Origin: Mytilus galloprovincialis
Lineage: Eukaryota; Mollusca; Bivalvia; Mytilida; Mytilidae
Length of the DNA stretch: 64,000 nt
Reading direction: 5' to 3'
Assembly: GCF_965363235.1 (NCBI RefSeq)
Contig: NC_134840.1
Coordinates: forward strand, 97,910,416-97,974,415
Positions 21,144-58,500 of the stretch are shown in pieces. A model generated the notes under the pieces. That model worked only from the letters and a program-made list of their open reading frames with translations, was not told where the DNA came from and made no database searches. The first letter of the stretch is position 1; every line of letters starts with the position of its first letter. The position numbers and the translations under genes were made by a program.

Positions 21144-24100
21144 TTGAGCCTGCGGCTTTTGTCACAGAAAGCTCGACATAGGGATAGTGATCCCGCAGTG
21201 GCGTTGGCTAACTTCTGAAAAGATTTATATTTTAGAAGGTGGAAGACCTGGATGCTTCAAACTTTGTATGTGGATGCCTCATGTTACGAAGTTTCCTCCA
21301 GTCACATGTCCAATGTGCTTGACCTCATTTTCATTGTTCAGTGACTACTTGAAAAAAAGCTAATTTTTTTTGTAATGTTTAATTCTCTCTTATTATAAGT
21401 AATAGGATATCTATATTTGGTATGTGCATACCTTGCAAAGTCCTCATGCCCATCAGAAAGTTTTCACCTGACCTCAACCTCATTTCATGGATCAGTGAAC
21501 AAGTTCTTGTAGTTTTGGTGGTCAAGTCCATATCTCAGATACTATAAGCAATAGGTCTAGTATATTCAATATATGGAAGGACTGTAAGGTGTATATGTCC
21601 AACTGGCAGGTGTCATCTGACCTTGACCTCATTTTCATGGTTCAGTTGTTTTTCAGTGGCAAAATTTTTGTTATCATATATTGGTAGCACATCGTTGTCG
21701 TTGTCTTCATATGAAGACAATAACATTAGTGTAAGTTAATAGAAATCTATGAAATTTAAACACAAGATTTATGACTACAAAAAGAAGGTTTGGACTGATT
21801 TTGGGAGTTTGCTCCCAACAGTTTAGGAATTGGGGACCAAAAGGGTACATAATTAAACTTTGTTTGATTTCATCAAAATTTGAATTATTGAGGTTCTTAT
21901 ATATGCCAAATCTAACCGTGTATTTTGATTCTTAATTTTTATACGACCGCAAAAATTGAAAATGTTTTGGTCGTATATTGGTATCACGTTGGTGTCGTCG
22001 TCTGAAGACATTTGGTTTTCACACTCTAACTTTAGTAAAAGTAAATAGAAATCTATGAAATTTAAACACAAGGTTTATGACCATAAAAGGAAGGTTGGGA
22101 TTGATTTTGGGTGTTTTGGTCCCAACAGTTCAGGAATTAGGTGCCAAAAAGGGCCGAAATAAGCATTTGTCTTGGTTTTCACACAATAACTTTAGAATAA
22201 GTAAACAGAAATCTATGAAATTTTAACAAAAGGTCTATGACCACAAAAGAAAGGTTAGGATTGATTTTGGGAGTTTAAGTCCCAACAGTTTAAGAATTAG
22301 GGGCCAAAAAAAGGTCCCAAAATAAGCATTTTTCTTGGTTTTTGCACAATAACTTTAGTATAATTTAATAGAAATCTATGAAATTTAAACACAAGGTTTA
22401 TGACCACAAAAGGAAGGTTTGGATTGATTTTGGGAGTTTTGGTCCCAACAAATGAGGGGCCAAAATTAAACTTTGTTTGATTTCATCAAAAAATGAACTA
22501 TTGGGGTTCTTTGATATACCAAATCTAACCGTGTATTTAGATTCTTAAGTTTTTGTCCTGTTTTCAAATTGGTCTACATTAAGGTCCAAAGGGTCCAAAA
22601 TTAAACTTTGTTTGATTCTAACAAAAATTGAATTCTTGGGGTTCTTTGATATGCTGAATCTAAACATGTACTTAGTTTTTTGATTATTGACCCAGTTTTC
22701 AGGTTGGTCCAAATCGGGGTCCAAAATTAATTTTTTTTTGATTTCAACAAAAATTCAATATATGGGGTTCTTCAATATGCTGAATCTAACCATGTAAATG
22801 TATTTAGATTTTTGATATTTAGGACCAGTTATCAAATTGGTCCACATTGAGGTCTAAAGGGTCCAAAATTGAACTTTATTTGATTTCATCAAAAATTGAA
22901 ATCTTGGGGTTCTTTGATATGATGAATCTAACCATGTATTTAGATTTTGGATATTGGAATACCACAAAGGGATGGTAAGAATTGTCTTTGGGAGTTATGG
23001 CTCAAACCGTTAAGGAATAAGGTGCAAAAAAAGAGGGGAAAGGGTTTCCAGGTTAATGGACAATTACTTAAGTACAAAACATAATTTAAAAGTAGTGAAA
23101 GGTTGGAAATTGAAACTCATTTTAATAGCTCACCTAAACTGCTCTTAAATTATGTATATTGGAAATTTGCCAAAAACTTTGTTATTAATAAATTCCATTG
23201 GAAATTTGCCAACAACTTTTGTTTAATGAACTTCATTGGAAATTTACCAATATAAAATGTTGCATTGGAGTTATCTTTCTTTGTCCAGAATAGTATTTAA
23301 ATCAACTTAAATCATGACTGTATGACATTTTATATTTTATGATGTATTTAAATAAGTAGTTATTGTTGAAAACTCCATTAGAAACTTGAATTGAGATCAT
23401 TTTTGAATAAGGGAAAGGGGGAGGTAAAAAAAATTCGTTGGATTCAATTTTTCTTATTTCAGATTTCAGAAATGAAAAAGAAAATTTCTTCAAATATCAA
23501 AGGATTAATATTCAACAGCATAGTGAATTGCTCAAAAGCAAAAAAAAAAAACATTTTAAGTTCATTAGACCACATTCATTCTGTGTCAGAAACCTATGCT
23601 GTGTCAACTATTTAATCACAATCCAAATTCAGAGCTGTATCCAGTTTGAATGTTGTGTCCATACTAGCCCAACCATTCAGGGTTCGACCTCTGCGGTCGT
23701 ATAAAGCTGCACCCTGTGGAGCATCTGGTTGGTCCTGTTTTCAAATTGGTCTACATTAAGGTCCAAAGGGTCCAAAATTAAACTTAGTTGATTTTAACAA
23801 AAATTAAATTCTTGGGTTCTTTGATATGCTGAATCTGAACATGTACTTAGATTTTTTATTATGGGCCCAGTTTTCAAGTTGGTTCAAATTGTGGTCCAGA
23901 ATTAAACTTTGTTTGGTTTCAACAAAAAATGAATATATGGGGTTCTTTGATATGCTGAATCTAACCATGTATTTAAATTTTTGATATTTGGGCCCCATTA
24001 TCAAATTGGTCCACATTGAGGTCTAAAGGATTCAAAATGGAACTTTATTTGATTTCATCAAAAATTGAATTCTTGGGGTAACCTTTTTTATGCCGAATCT

Positions 24101-24890
24101 AACCATGTATTTAGATTTGGGATATTGGACCATAAAAGGTAAATGTCCAATTTATAAATTTTTTTAAGTTCTTAGACCACATTCATTCTGTGTCAGAAAC
24201 CTATGCTGTGTCAACTATTTAATCACAATCCAAATTCATAGCTGTATCAAGCTTGAATGTTGTCCATACTTGCCCAAACTGTTCAGGGTTCACCCTCTGC
24301 GTTCGTATCAAGCTGCATCCTGCAAAGCATTTTATTGTGTTTTGGTCTTTTTCTTATACTGTATGCAATAGGTCTACTATATTTGGCGTATGGAATGATT
24401 GCAAGGTGTACATGTCTAGCTAGCAGGTGTCATCTGATCTTGACCTCATTTTCATGGTTCAGTGGGCAAAGTTAAGTTTTTGAGTTATTGTCTTTTACTA
24501 TTTGTGTAATACTATATGCAATAGGTCAACTATATTTAGTGTATGGAAATATCTTATGATCAATATGTCAGTTGCGCAGGTTTTATTTTACCTTAACCTC
24601 ATTTTCATGGTTCATTGCTCAGTGCCAAGTTTTTGTGTTTTGGTCTGTTTTTCTTAAACTATAAGCAATAGGTCAAATATATTTGTTGTATGGAAGAATT
24701 GTCAGCTTTACATGCCTGCCTGGCATGGTTCATCTGACCTTGACCTCATTTTCATGGTTAATTGGTCAATGTTTAGTTTTCTTGGTTAATTTTAAGTTTA
24801 TGTGACAGTCATAATAAAGCTTTATATTTAGGACTATCAATGATTAGTAAAGAAGGCGAGACATTTCAGTGTGTGCACTCTTGTTTCAAT
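21144..24890. repeat. large complex repeat with internal subrepeats
   Basis: Starts 'TTGAGCCTGCGGCTTTTGTC' and ends about 'GCGAGACATTTCAGTGTGTG'. Inside, 'GGTTTATGACCACAAAAGG' followed by 'TTTTGGGAGTTTTGGTCCC' recurs about four times. 'GGGTTCTTTGATATGCTGAA' followed by 'TCTAACCATGTATTTAGAT' recurs at least seven times. 'TTGACCTCATTTTCATGGTTC' also recurs. Frames are short and closed, so it is non-coding. It contains the TIR-bounded segment 21938-23705. Confidence 0.85.
21938..23705. mobile_element. nested element with 14-bp inverted ends
   Basis: TTTATACGACCGCA at 21938-21951 is matched exactly by TGCGGTCGTATAAA at 23692-23705. A second, degraded right end (CTGCGTTCGTATCAAGC) occurs at about 24297. 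The segment is 1,768 bp with no transposase. The boundaries could mark an element nested in the larger repeat, or simply its own internal palindrome. Confidence 0.55.
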
Positions 24891-26093
24891 AAATATTGGT
24901 TATTGTGTGGTGTAAAATAGAAACCCTGGAGAGAACCATCAACTTGATTCAATGACGTAACTATTGATTAAATTATATTGTTATAATGAGTTGAATGTGG
25001 TTCTCAGTATGAACTTTCTAGAAAATCACTTAGAGGTAACTTTAGCCTGTGATATGCACCATACCTTTGTTACTCTGAACTCATTATGTATATGTATGTG
25101 GAAGCATTGGGATGGGGATTGGAGTTCCCTTGTGTTTTTTTCCCTTAGTCAAATTATAACTTAGATGTCAGTGCACCAAATATTATCAAAAGAATCCCAC
25201 TGAATCCGACTTGTCCCTAAAATACTGTTTATTTACTACCACAAACTAAGATTTGGTGGAATATACAGGTAACCACCCTGTTGTTTGGTCTGCCTGTAAG
25301 TCAATGCTCCTTGTAAGTAAATTCTCTTAGACAGATGAAGGATATTGATGAAACATGACTGAGTTGTAAAACATTACTTGAGGATAGGGACAAAGGAATA
25401 TAATAAAGGTCCTACCTGTCAAAGGGGGAAAATCTAAATAGCTACAAAATTCTAATTTGTAAATGTTTTCTCAACAGGGCAACTTGATCTTCTATAATAG
25501 CTTCACATTATGGAATACAATTCTGAAGGGGAGATAATTTGTATTTTGGGGCAGATGGCTTCCCTTTGTAAGTTGACTCAAAGGTCTAATTTTACTATGT
25601 TCAGTTATTTACATTTACTTTTAATATATAGAATAGTTACAGGTAACTGATATTCTATTTTCACTCATAAAAATAAATATTGCATAAACAATTCTTGATT
25701 TATAAGTATATTTATTCAATATTTCTATACAAATAATATAGCAATTTTAAAATTGTCTTTATTAAACCAAGACATTTCATCCTATATTAACACTGTTCTA
25801 GCAAAAATACCACTGTTGTAACTTTTTAAAGCTGTTTCAAACCAGTTCAGCAGTTAATTGAAAATTAGTAAAAAGTTCAAAATCCCCACATGTGATTAAA
25901 CCTCACAAATGGCCTTTTGTCAAATGAGCGAATGTAAAAGAAAAGTAAATTTACACTATTTTTGTGTTCCCATGTCTGTAATTATCATGGGCGTCGATTT
26001 TGGTTCTATAAATCTTCAAAAATATCTAAAATCAAAGGCAAATGGAATGTCCAAAAGAAACCTGAGAAAATATGCAACAAATAATTGTTTACA
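24891..26093. other. intergenic stretch
   Basis: AT-rich sequence between POP5 and KMO without recognised genes, RNAs or tandem repeats. Confidence 0.45.
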
Positions 26094-26292
26094 TAGACTG
26101 TGGATTCATTATTATTCGTTGGATACCAAGTTTTGTAGGTACAGATGAAACTTAGCACTAATTCAAATATTCAACGAAGTACAAATTTTCTATAGGCTTT
26201 GTATGCAGAGATTTGTGAAACCACGAAATCAAATATCTATAAAAATGAAATGTAAGTTTTCCTCAGTCCATGAAAACAAATGAACCCACAAT
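26094..26292. mobile_element. foldback MITE family A, copy 4
   Basis: Starts 'AGACTGTGGATTCATTATTA' and ends 'AAAACAAATGAACCCACAAT'. The inner mirrored 'GAAACCACGAAATCAAATAT' is present. Confidence 0.75.
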
Positions 26293-26528
26293 AAATAACA
26301 ATAATCTAAGATTATATAAAAACTGACATTTATCTTTAACAAAATACTGTAAATCATCTTTTTAATGCTGTTATTCTTTAAACATAATAAGGTGGTCAAT
26401 TACTGACTAGTTCATGGGTTATTACAAAATTCCTATGAAATATTCTGAAAACTTTTCAGAAAAATGTAAATTTCTAATTATATTTTTAATGAATATACAT
26501 TCTTAATGTAGCTACATTACAAAATAGT

Positions 26529-27544
26529 AGACAACAAGAATGTGTCCAAAGTACACGGATGCCCCACTCACACTATCATTTTCCATGTTCAATGGACCAT
26601 GAAATTGGATAAAAAATATAATTAGGCATTAAAATTAGAAAGATAATATCATAGGGAACATGTGTACTAAGTTTCAAGTTGATTGGACTTCAACTTCATC
26701 AAAAACTACCTTGACCAAAAACTTTAACCTGAAACATGCACTTTCATTTTCTATGTTCAGTGGACCGTGAAATTGGGGTCAAAAGTTTAATTTGGCTTTA
26801 AAATTAGAAAGATCATATCATAAGGAACATGTGTACTAAGTTTCAAGTTGATTGGACTTCAACTTCATCAAAAACTACCTTGACCAAAAACTTTAACCTG
26901 AAACATGCACTTTCATTTTCTATGTTCAGTGGACCGTGAAATTGGGGTCAAAAGTTTAATTTGGCTTTAAAATTAGAAAGATCATATCATAAGGAACATG
27001 TGTACTAAGTTTCAAGTTGATTGGACTTCAACTTCATCAAAAACTACCTTGACCAAAAACTTTAACCTGAAAAACTTTAACCTGAAACATGCACTTTCAT
27101 TTTCTATGTTCAGTGGACCGTGAAATTGGGGTCAAAAGTTTAATTTGGCTTTAAAATTAGAAAGATCATATCATAAGGAACATGTGTACTAAGTTTCAAA
27201 TTGATTGGACTTCAACTTCATCAAAAACTACCTTGACCAAAAACTTTAACCTGAAAAACTTTAACCTGAAACATGCACTTTCATTTTCTATGTTCAGTGG
27301 ACCGTGAAATTGGGGTCAAAAGTTTAATTTGGCTTTAAAATTAGAAAGATCATATCATAGGGAACATGTGTACCAAGTTTGAAGTCGATTGGACTTCTAC
27401 TTCATCAAAAACTACCTCGACCAAAAACTTTAACCTGAAGCGGGACAGACGGACGAACGGACGAACGAACGGACGAACGAACGGACGAACGGACGCACAG
27501 ACCAGAAAACATAATGCCCCTCTACTATCGTAGGTGGGGCATAA
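26529..27544 (+). repeat. GTGGGGCATA-family repeat, internally amplified
   Basis: A second copy of the family at 3246-3500, but its middle is repeated about five times with periods of 169, 184 and 184 bp (GAAACATGCAC at 26731, 26900, 27084 and 27268). The 15-bp longer units carry a duplicated AAACTTTAACCTGAA. The tail holds a GGACGAAC microsatellite (27443-27490) and ends 'TAGGTGGGGCATAAAA'. Confidence 0.92.
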
Positions 27545-27884
27545 AAAATAAAGTAAAATAGATTTTAAAGATTTAGAATAAATAATCCTGCAACAGCTGA
27601 CATTCATTAATTCAAAATATTTAACATGGGAGATAACTCTATTTGCCTTTTTGTTTCAAGACAAAATATGTCAAAGCATTTCTTGATGTCAGTATCCAAT
27701 GTAAGTAGTCATAATGATGATGGATTTTCTTATATGCTTCTGATTTCACACTGCTCATAGATGATTACCCCACTCTTGTTTGACTGCTAAAAAATCTACT
27801 ACAAATTAGAAATTTTGTTTTCATTATTGTATAAATGTGATAATAGGTTTTGGAAAAATATAACATAGCATTAGAATTTTGATA

Positions 27885-28038
27885 CAGTGGCGGATCCAGG
27901 GGGAGAGTTTGGAGGATTAGAACCCCCCCTTTTTTTGGACGATCAATACATTTAAATGGGGACATATAGTTGGAACCCGCCCCTTTTTTGTCCTGGGTTG
28001 CCTCCCCTTTTTTTTAAAAATGACTGGATCCGCCCCTG
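27885..28038. mobile_element. 154-bp MITE, CAGTGGCGGATCCAG ends, 5-bp TSD
   Basis: The left end CAGTGGCGGATCCAG is mirrored by CTGGATCCGCCCCTG. It is flanked by exact 5-bp duplications TGATA (27880-27884 and 28039-28043). Non-autonomous; intergenic. Confidence 0.9.
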
Positions 28039-28043
28039 TGATA

Positions 28044-29460
28044 GTACTTTTACTATATGCACCATTTCTTTAAATCCCAATATTCATTCTCATATTTTGT
28101 CATTAAGTTAATTGTTCAGCAATGACATTAATAAATGCACACACACTTCTTAAACAATTTACTGCACCAAATGATTTTTACAATCTCGCACCATTTTATT
28201 TTATTTTATTTCATTCTGAATATTTGAAGCACAAGATATTTGCAACATATATTTAAACAAACAAAAAGTCATTAAACATATATATGTTAGTGAGGCAATT
28301 GTTTATAAAGATGCAAATTATTTTCTGACAGTGACAATTGAAAATACATTAATATTTGACTGCAAGAAATGTTGTTCTACAAAACCAGTAATCACAAATA
28401 TGGCCCTATTCATTCCATCAATTGCATATTTTTTTTTAATTTAGTTAAAGTAATAAAAATGGCAGTATATAAAATGCTTAATTAAATATTATTACTGCAA
28501 TGAGAGAATGTCAATTACTAAAAAGAATTCAATACATTTTACAAAGCAAGTATTAAACAGGGTCATACAATCGGATTTTCTCTCAAAGAATTCATTAGCA
28601 TATATGTAAAATAATGGAATGTTTGTTGAAATATTATTATAGTAACAAATAAAAAATAAAGTTACATGTATATCTTAACAATAAAAAAGTCAGAAAATAA
28701 GGTTACTGACTTCACATAGTTCTTGAAAACAAAAAAATGCATTACAATTTCAAACTCTTCTACATTTGCACAGTCTATTGATTTCTTATTTGTATGTGGT
28801 GCCTAGCCATGTTGAAGAATCCTATATTAATGATATTTTCCATAATAGTTGCTTCATGACTTATAGTCATATTTGTAGGTAACTTTGAGAAGAAAAACTT
28901 AAATGCATCACTAATCTGATACATATGTAGCCAAAGGTGGTGGAGGGGATCAGACAAGCTCTCCTCCTCAAAAATTAAACAATATTATTAGAGACTATCA
29001 TATTGAGATTCACACTGAAGTATAACAATCTAAAAACGAGATTCACATTGAAATTTGTCTATTACAGTCTGATCACCATTAGCCCTGAGTAACCACACTC
29101 CTACTACCCTCTCCTCAGGGACACTGTAGTGTAGCTACAGGTAGTATAAAAATAATCTCTAATCATGAAATTTTTACTTTAAAAAAGTTCATCTCAAAGT
29201 AAATCCCTTTTAATCAAATCTTTTTAAAAAACATAATCTGTAAACACAGGTTGATGAAATAGTTTATAAAACAAATTAACACATGGGCTAGCTGCGTTTG
29301 ATAGAAATCTACCGTGTGCAAAAATAGATGTATACTAGTATTGAAAGTTGATTTTTTTTTCTGTAAGGTAGATTTTCTTATTACAGATTAATTTACAAAA
29401 AGTAACAAACTTTTCTTTGAATTTTTTTCTGCCCAAAATAGGTTAACCGATGTATTGATA
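28044..29460. other. intergenic stretch downstream of KMO
   Basis: AT-rich, no recognised gene or repeat. It may include distal KMO 3' UTR. Confidence 0.4.
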
Positions 29461-29466
29461 TTTATT
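29461..29466 (-). promoter_or_regulatory. candidate KMO polyadenylation signal
   Basis: AATAAA on the minus strand, about 150 bp beyond the KMO stop codon. Other AATAAA hexamers exist further on, so this one is only the nearest candidate I noticed. Confidence 0.4.
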
Positions 29467-29614
29467 TTCCTAGAGTAGATTTCTATCAGATGCAGCTCAC
29501 ATAATATATCTTTAATTTCCATAATTCCTATATTCACATAGTGTCTAATAGTTGATTTTTAATATACATGTACAATCACCATGACAACTAGGCAAGAGTC
29601 ATTAAGTTCTGAGG

Positions 29615-52995
<23,381 letters not shown>

Positions 52996-55429
52996 GCTGA
53001 TTCAGACTGTCAACTTCTGCAAACTATTTTAAAAGCATGTGAAAAATAGTGTCAAGGACATATTTGTTGACAAGCTCACTGATTGGTGTATTGTAGCACA
53101 GCCTTCTTTTCTGAATATATTTTGGTTATACTATTCTTTTTCGCTAATTCAAACAAACATTTTCTAATCTTTGTGTTATATTTAGTTCACCAATCATCAT
53201 GTACCCATGTTACATCTTTCAAAATTTCTATTTCAATAAAAAATATAGCAGAAAAAAATCCGCGAAAAGGAAAATAAGTTTTTAACTTCCTCCTGGATCT
53301 TTCTTTGCATAAAGAAACAGGTATAAAGAATGGATAAAAAGAACTATTTATGTTGTAATCTAATACATTGATAGTCAAAATTTATCAGATTTACAACATT
53401 GATAACTTCAACTTTAGGTTATTGTGGGAATGACACACAAACATTTGATATTTTATAAGATTTTAATGGAGTGCTCCCTAATATTTATACGTCGCCATGA
53501 TACGGACTACGTCACGGGCACCTGTTTCCTGTAACGTGCATTCCAACTACTGAGAAAAGTCTTCAGAGCATGAATCTTCATAATTTGTTTATGGTGAATT
53601 CGTTGTGAACTATTTAAAAGAAAAATAAGTGGTTTTCTGTAAGTAAAATTACATGGAAATGTTCAACTGTATGCATGTTCAAATATTTGCGAAAAAAAGT
53701 TTGGGTTTGATATAAAATCTGTAATTTTCATTTAACAATAAAACCCTTGTTGTACATATATGATTAAGATATTTTAACTGGATAGGAACAGTCCTGTCAG
53801 AAGGGACTAATTCACGTAAGGAATAAGTTTTCCTCAAATGGCTTTTAATGTTAAAAGAATTCTTTAAATTCACATTTTTACACCTTAATTTAATATTACA
53901 AAGTTTTGTATTGTCTATTGGTAAATCATGGATTCTCAAGGGGCATACACTCAAGATATAACAGCTTCAAGTCATTAAAATTCCTTATTACTAGTAAAAA
54001 CACTCAAAATACATATATATATGTATAAAAAAAACTCATATTGAAAACTGTTTTTTATCGATTCTTACTTATTTGGGAGAATAATGTCCCGTTTGATAGA
54101 TTGCCCAATCTGTTGAGTATCAATTTATACTAAAGGTGTGTGCCTAAACCAAAACACTGGAAGCAAGTTGTTCACACATGTTGGATAATGCCATAAATGA
54201 GGGGTCACAATATCTCTACAAAGAATGACCATTGGAGGTATCCGCAGCTACATTTAGTTAAAAAAAAAATTGTAAGGGTTCCGTAGTCTTGCCTACTTTT
54301 GCCATTAATCACAGGCTCAACAAAAATGAGGAAAAAATTTAATAATGATATTCCTCTCGATACTATCTTTTGTTTGAAAGAAGCTTATTCTGTCCAAATT
54401 TGGTAAATATCCAGGATAGTTTATGAATCTAATAAATGTTTCAAAAACTTTAACTGCAGACTGTATGTAATAATAACTGGAAGAAAAACCAAGTCCATTT
54501 ATAAGTTAAAAACTGAAAAAATATGGATATTTAAAAAGTTATTTCTGGATACTATCTTATGATCATAAACAAGCTTCTGTCCAAGTTTAATAGAAATCCA
54601 GGATAGTTTAAAAAAGTTATCAAAATTTTTAAAAACTTTAACCACAGAGTGAATGTTATTTTTCCTGTCAGAAAAACTAAGTCCATTTACAATTAAATAT
54701 GGAAAAAATGGATTTTTTTTATTTTACAAAATTTACTTCTGGATACTTATCTTATGATCATGAACAAGTGTCTGTCCAAGTTTGGTAGAAATCCAGGATA
54801 CTTTTAGTTTAAGAAAGTTATTAAAATTTCAAAAACTTAACCACAGAGTGAATATTTGTGGCTCTGCCATTGATGACAAGGATAGACTGTAGGATCGCTA
54901 TGTCTCGCTTTTTCGACAAAAGTCGTAGGCTGGACAACTAGGTTTAACCCTTTATTTTCTTTGAAAATAACGATGTATGGTTTGAACATGTACAAACTCA
55001 AGTTTATAACATATGTTTTTCACTTGTTCCGGGATCGGTTGATAACAATTCATTTGCAGTTTTTCGTAACTAGCAAAATAATGACTAGTTAAAAGAAAAT
55101 TACAATAATTTTTTTTTACAGTTTTGTTGATCAATTATATTGAAACCAAAATACCCCTAAAATTGTAAATTGATGTGGACTGATATTAAATGACTGTGGA
55201 CTTTCAGGAAAAAAACTCCAATTATATTTAGATTTCATAAGACAAGACTAGTCAAGAATGTTAGTTTATAACAATAACAAAGAAAGTAAAAGGTAATATA
55301 GATGTTGTTAATTGATTAAAGTAGATAGATTATTTAATTATTCCCTGGAGAGTTTATGTCACTAAGAGTTTGTTATTGAATATCCTATAGGTTTATCATC
55401 ATTAGTTACCGAGTGATGGTATTGTAATC
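52996..55429. promoter_or_regulatory. divergent KMO/STMND1-like intergenic region
   Basis: 2,434 bp between the two divergent start codons; it must contain both promoters. No clear TATA box or CpG-rich core could be assigned. Includes the repeat at 54270-54930. Confidence 0.4.
54270..54930 (+). repeat. interspersed repeat with ~180-bp internal units
   Basis: Starts 'GGGTTCCGTAGTCTTGCC'. Three internal units each contain 'AAGTCCATTTA', 'TTTCTGGATACT' and 'AGAAATCCAGGATAG'. Ends 'GCTATGTCTCGCTTTTTCG'. Confidence 0.75.
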
Positions 55430-55598
55430 ATGGGCTGTGGAACATCCAGAGTTAACCCGGACGGGGAAAAAGAAGCAGCCACACCCAGACCTAACCCAAA
55501 CAAGAGCAGAAATGGATTAGTACCGAATGGAGAAACTAAAACATTTGATAAGAAGACAGCTGTGGATTCTAATGCTAACATTCCCAGCCAAAGACCAG
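55430..55598 (+). CDS. STMND1: STMND1-like exon 1
   Basis: Residues 1-56. 'MGCGTSRVNPDGEKE', with Gly2 and Cys3 for dual acylation, then a low-complexity Pro/Asn/Lys linker. Ends phase 1 at CCAG|GTAGGA. Confidence 0.9.
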
Positions 55599-58500
55599 GT
55601 AGGACATGTACTGTGCATTTTGGCGTTAATTATTACATGTATTTGTACAGTTTACAAATATATACTTCAAATTCAAAAATTATTGCATGTATTTATTATT
55701 TCAAATTTTGTCATTTAAGACCTAAATGCAATTTTTTTTTTTTTTTTGATATTGAGAAAAATCCTGTTAAATTCATATAAAATATTTCAAAATACAAGTT
55801 TAAATTATTGCATTTACAACTCGGTCACATTTTTCGCAATAATAAAAACCTCCCAATAATTTATGAATTTACAGTAGTTTCTTCATATCCTTTTACTTGT
55901 AATAATTAAGCCAACAGTTACTTTCAAATTACAGTTTAATTTGGTGTGCATATTTGGACACAAATTGAAGACTCAATTGATCTACACCCTAAACATTTTC
56001 AAAGGGAAATCACTGATACGGTATACATAAACAAAACAACATTTATATATGATATAATGAGGATGCTTGTATACATTTATGTACACATTTTTTTTAATGT
56101 GTTTGGAGGCCATGAAAAATTCCTACATGTATACTTTGTCCCTCTGCCAATATTTGATAAATGCATTGTATGAAAACTTTTTATACATGTAAATTTGTTT
56201 AATCTTGTGCATTGCTTAATACTTTCAACTTTTACAAGGAGCATGGACATGTATTTTGTAAGTTGTATAACACACAAGTTAAATACTACATATGTATCTT
56301 GTAATAAACTTTATAGATACAAGTATACATACACAAAGTAAAAATCAATTGTTTAACAATTGTGCCATTTGATAATCTGAAGTTTACTATGTGAACAAAC
56401 AAAATTCCCGTTTTAATTAATTAATAGATTTCATGTTGAAACAAACAGGTACCAAGTTGTACAGAACGTATATCACATGTTATTAAACCTGATCCCACAA
56501 CACTCCTAAACTCTGCCTCATTGAACAATCAATTAACAATTTATAGAGAAGGAAAGTGGTCAGGTAAAAAAAATAATTAATTATTTATATCACATCATAT
56601 AAATGTTTGTATTTCGTTGCCATGTAAATAAAGTGATAATCTTAAATAGGATCATAAAGTTTTTATGATTTTCAGAAAAGAATATAGTAAATTTGCTTAT
56701 CTTAAAAAAAAATTCAGATTTATGTCTGTTTGTGACACTATTTCATAATTTCTAATAAAAGACTATATATTTTTGAAACAAAATGCAATGAAGGTTTTGC
56801 TTAAATTGCTACTTATTTCATGTGTTGGCTATTAAATTTTGGTTTTAGAAAATATTAAGCATTATACATTTGTATTATGTAATATTTGACAGGTTTATGG
56901 TATGAGTTCATTGATAAGCACATAACAAACTGATTATATTTTACATTTGTTTCAGTTCCAAAGTCTGTGGCTTTTGAAGTTTTATTGGATGAGAATAAAT
57001 CAGACAGTTTGATAAAAAAACATCCTCCAATGAGAATTCAGGTAACATTTCATTCTCAAATAATTAGGACATGTACAACCAGATTATAGATCTGGTAAAT
57101 TTTGTCATTTGAACTTGGCAGACGGTCATGGTTCTCTCTATTAAAATTTTTAGCAAAGATGAAGCAATTGATAGTGTTCAAAGTGGTGTTAAACATCCTG
57201 AATCAATCAATCGCTTGATTGGGTAGCCCACTTCTCCAAACAGTAACAAAGACCAAACATTTCAACCTGTCCACTATGGGCAGCCCACTCTATTTTACTA
57301 GTAGATGATGTCAAAATGTTGAATACATATCTTGACTCCTTTTTCTGTTGTACATATAATAAGTTGAGTCCAGGGTAACAGAAATTTGTACCTTTCGATA
57401 GGGTTAGCACAGGGGATCATTTATAATTTTTGTCCATTCTGTGCTTTTCCTAACCATGGACAGAAAGGAGACGACACCTGCTGTGTAGTTTAAAGGTGAC
57501 TTTGAGGTCAATGTCTGTGTAATCAACCTGATGGATCACTTGGTACAATTATAGTCATTGATTCAACAGAGACGAATAAATTGATTTATAAAGAGGATGA
57601 TTATGAACAAAAATGATGAACGGTCTAATATTATAATAAGTTACAACTAGCAAATATAAAATTAAGTATGTAATACCACAAAATAATAAAAGCTGAAAGA
57701 TATGTATAGGTCACTTTTTACAACTACCTAATATGATAAGGTTGAGCATTATGATTTTGATTATATATTGGGGTTGCTGATTATATCAAAAGTATTAGAA
57801 ACTACTGTAATGTTAGCTACATTATGGTTTAGAGTAACACTTAATTCAGAAATTATTGTGATGTTTATATTATTTCGAAAAAAGTGACAGGGTTATCATC
57901 GCAATAATTTTAACTCGCATATTTAAACTTTTTATATGAATTTAAGATTATTTTTCTCGTTACAGCAACAATAAAATTACATTTTAGTCTAAAATGACAA
58001 AATCGCAATAATAAATGTACACAATAATTTCTGAATTTAGTAGTCCCTGTTCATTATATTTCCTATTTATTTTTATTTAGAAATTAGAACCTTTGAGCTT
58101 ACCAGTTCTAACTCCAGAAATGTTAGCAGAAAAACAAAGACTGGCTGATGAAAAGCGAGAAAGGGTAAGATTGTTTTACTAAGTCTGAGCTTTAAAAAAT
58201 TATACTGGTAAAAGGGAAGTAACTGATGTTTTGTTGTCATCATTTTAAAAATCAATGTTGTGGAGTTATTTATTGATAAATGTCCCTATACAAAATGTTA
58301 CATAAAGTTCTTTTTTTTTAATTTGTACACATGTGCATTAGAATATATCTCAAGTTAAACTCTTTTATTTTTATTATATCCCAGTTTTTCTTTTATCATT
58401 TTTCATTGATAAGTAATGATTTGTCTTTCAAAAGTTACCCTTAGATTGTAAATATTAAAAAAGAAAAATTTAGGAGAAACTTTGCACATACATGTAGGTT

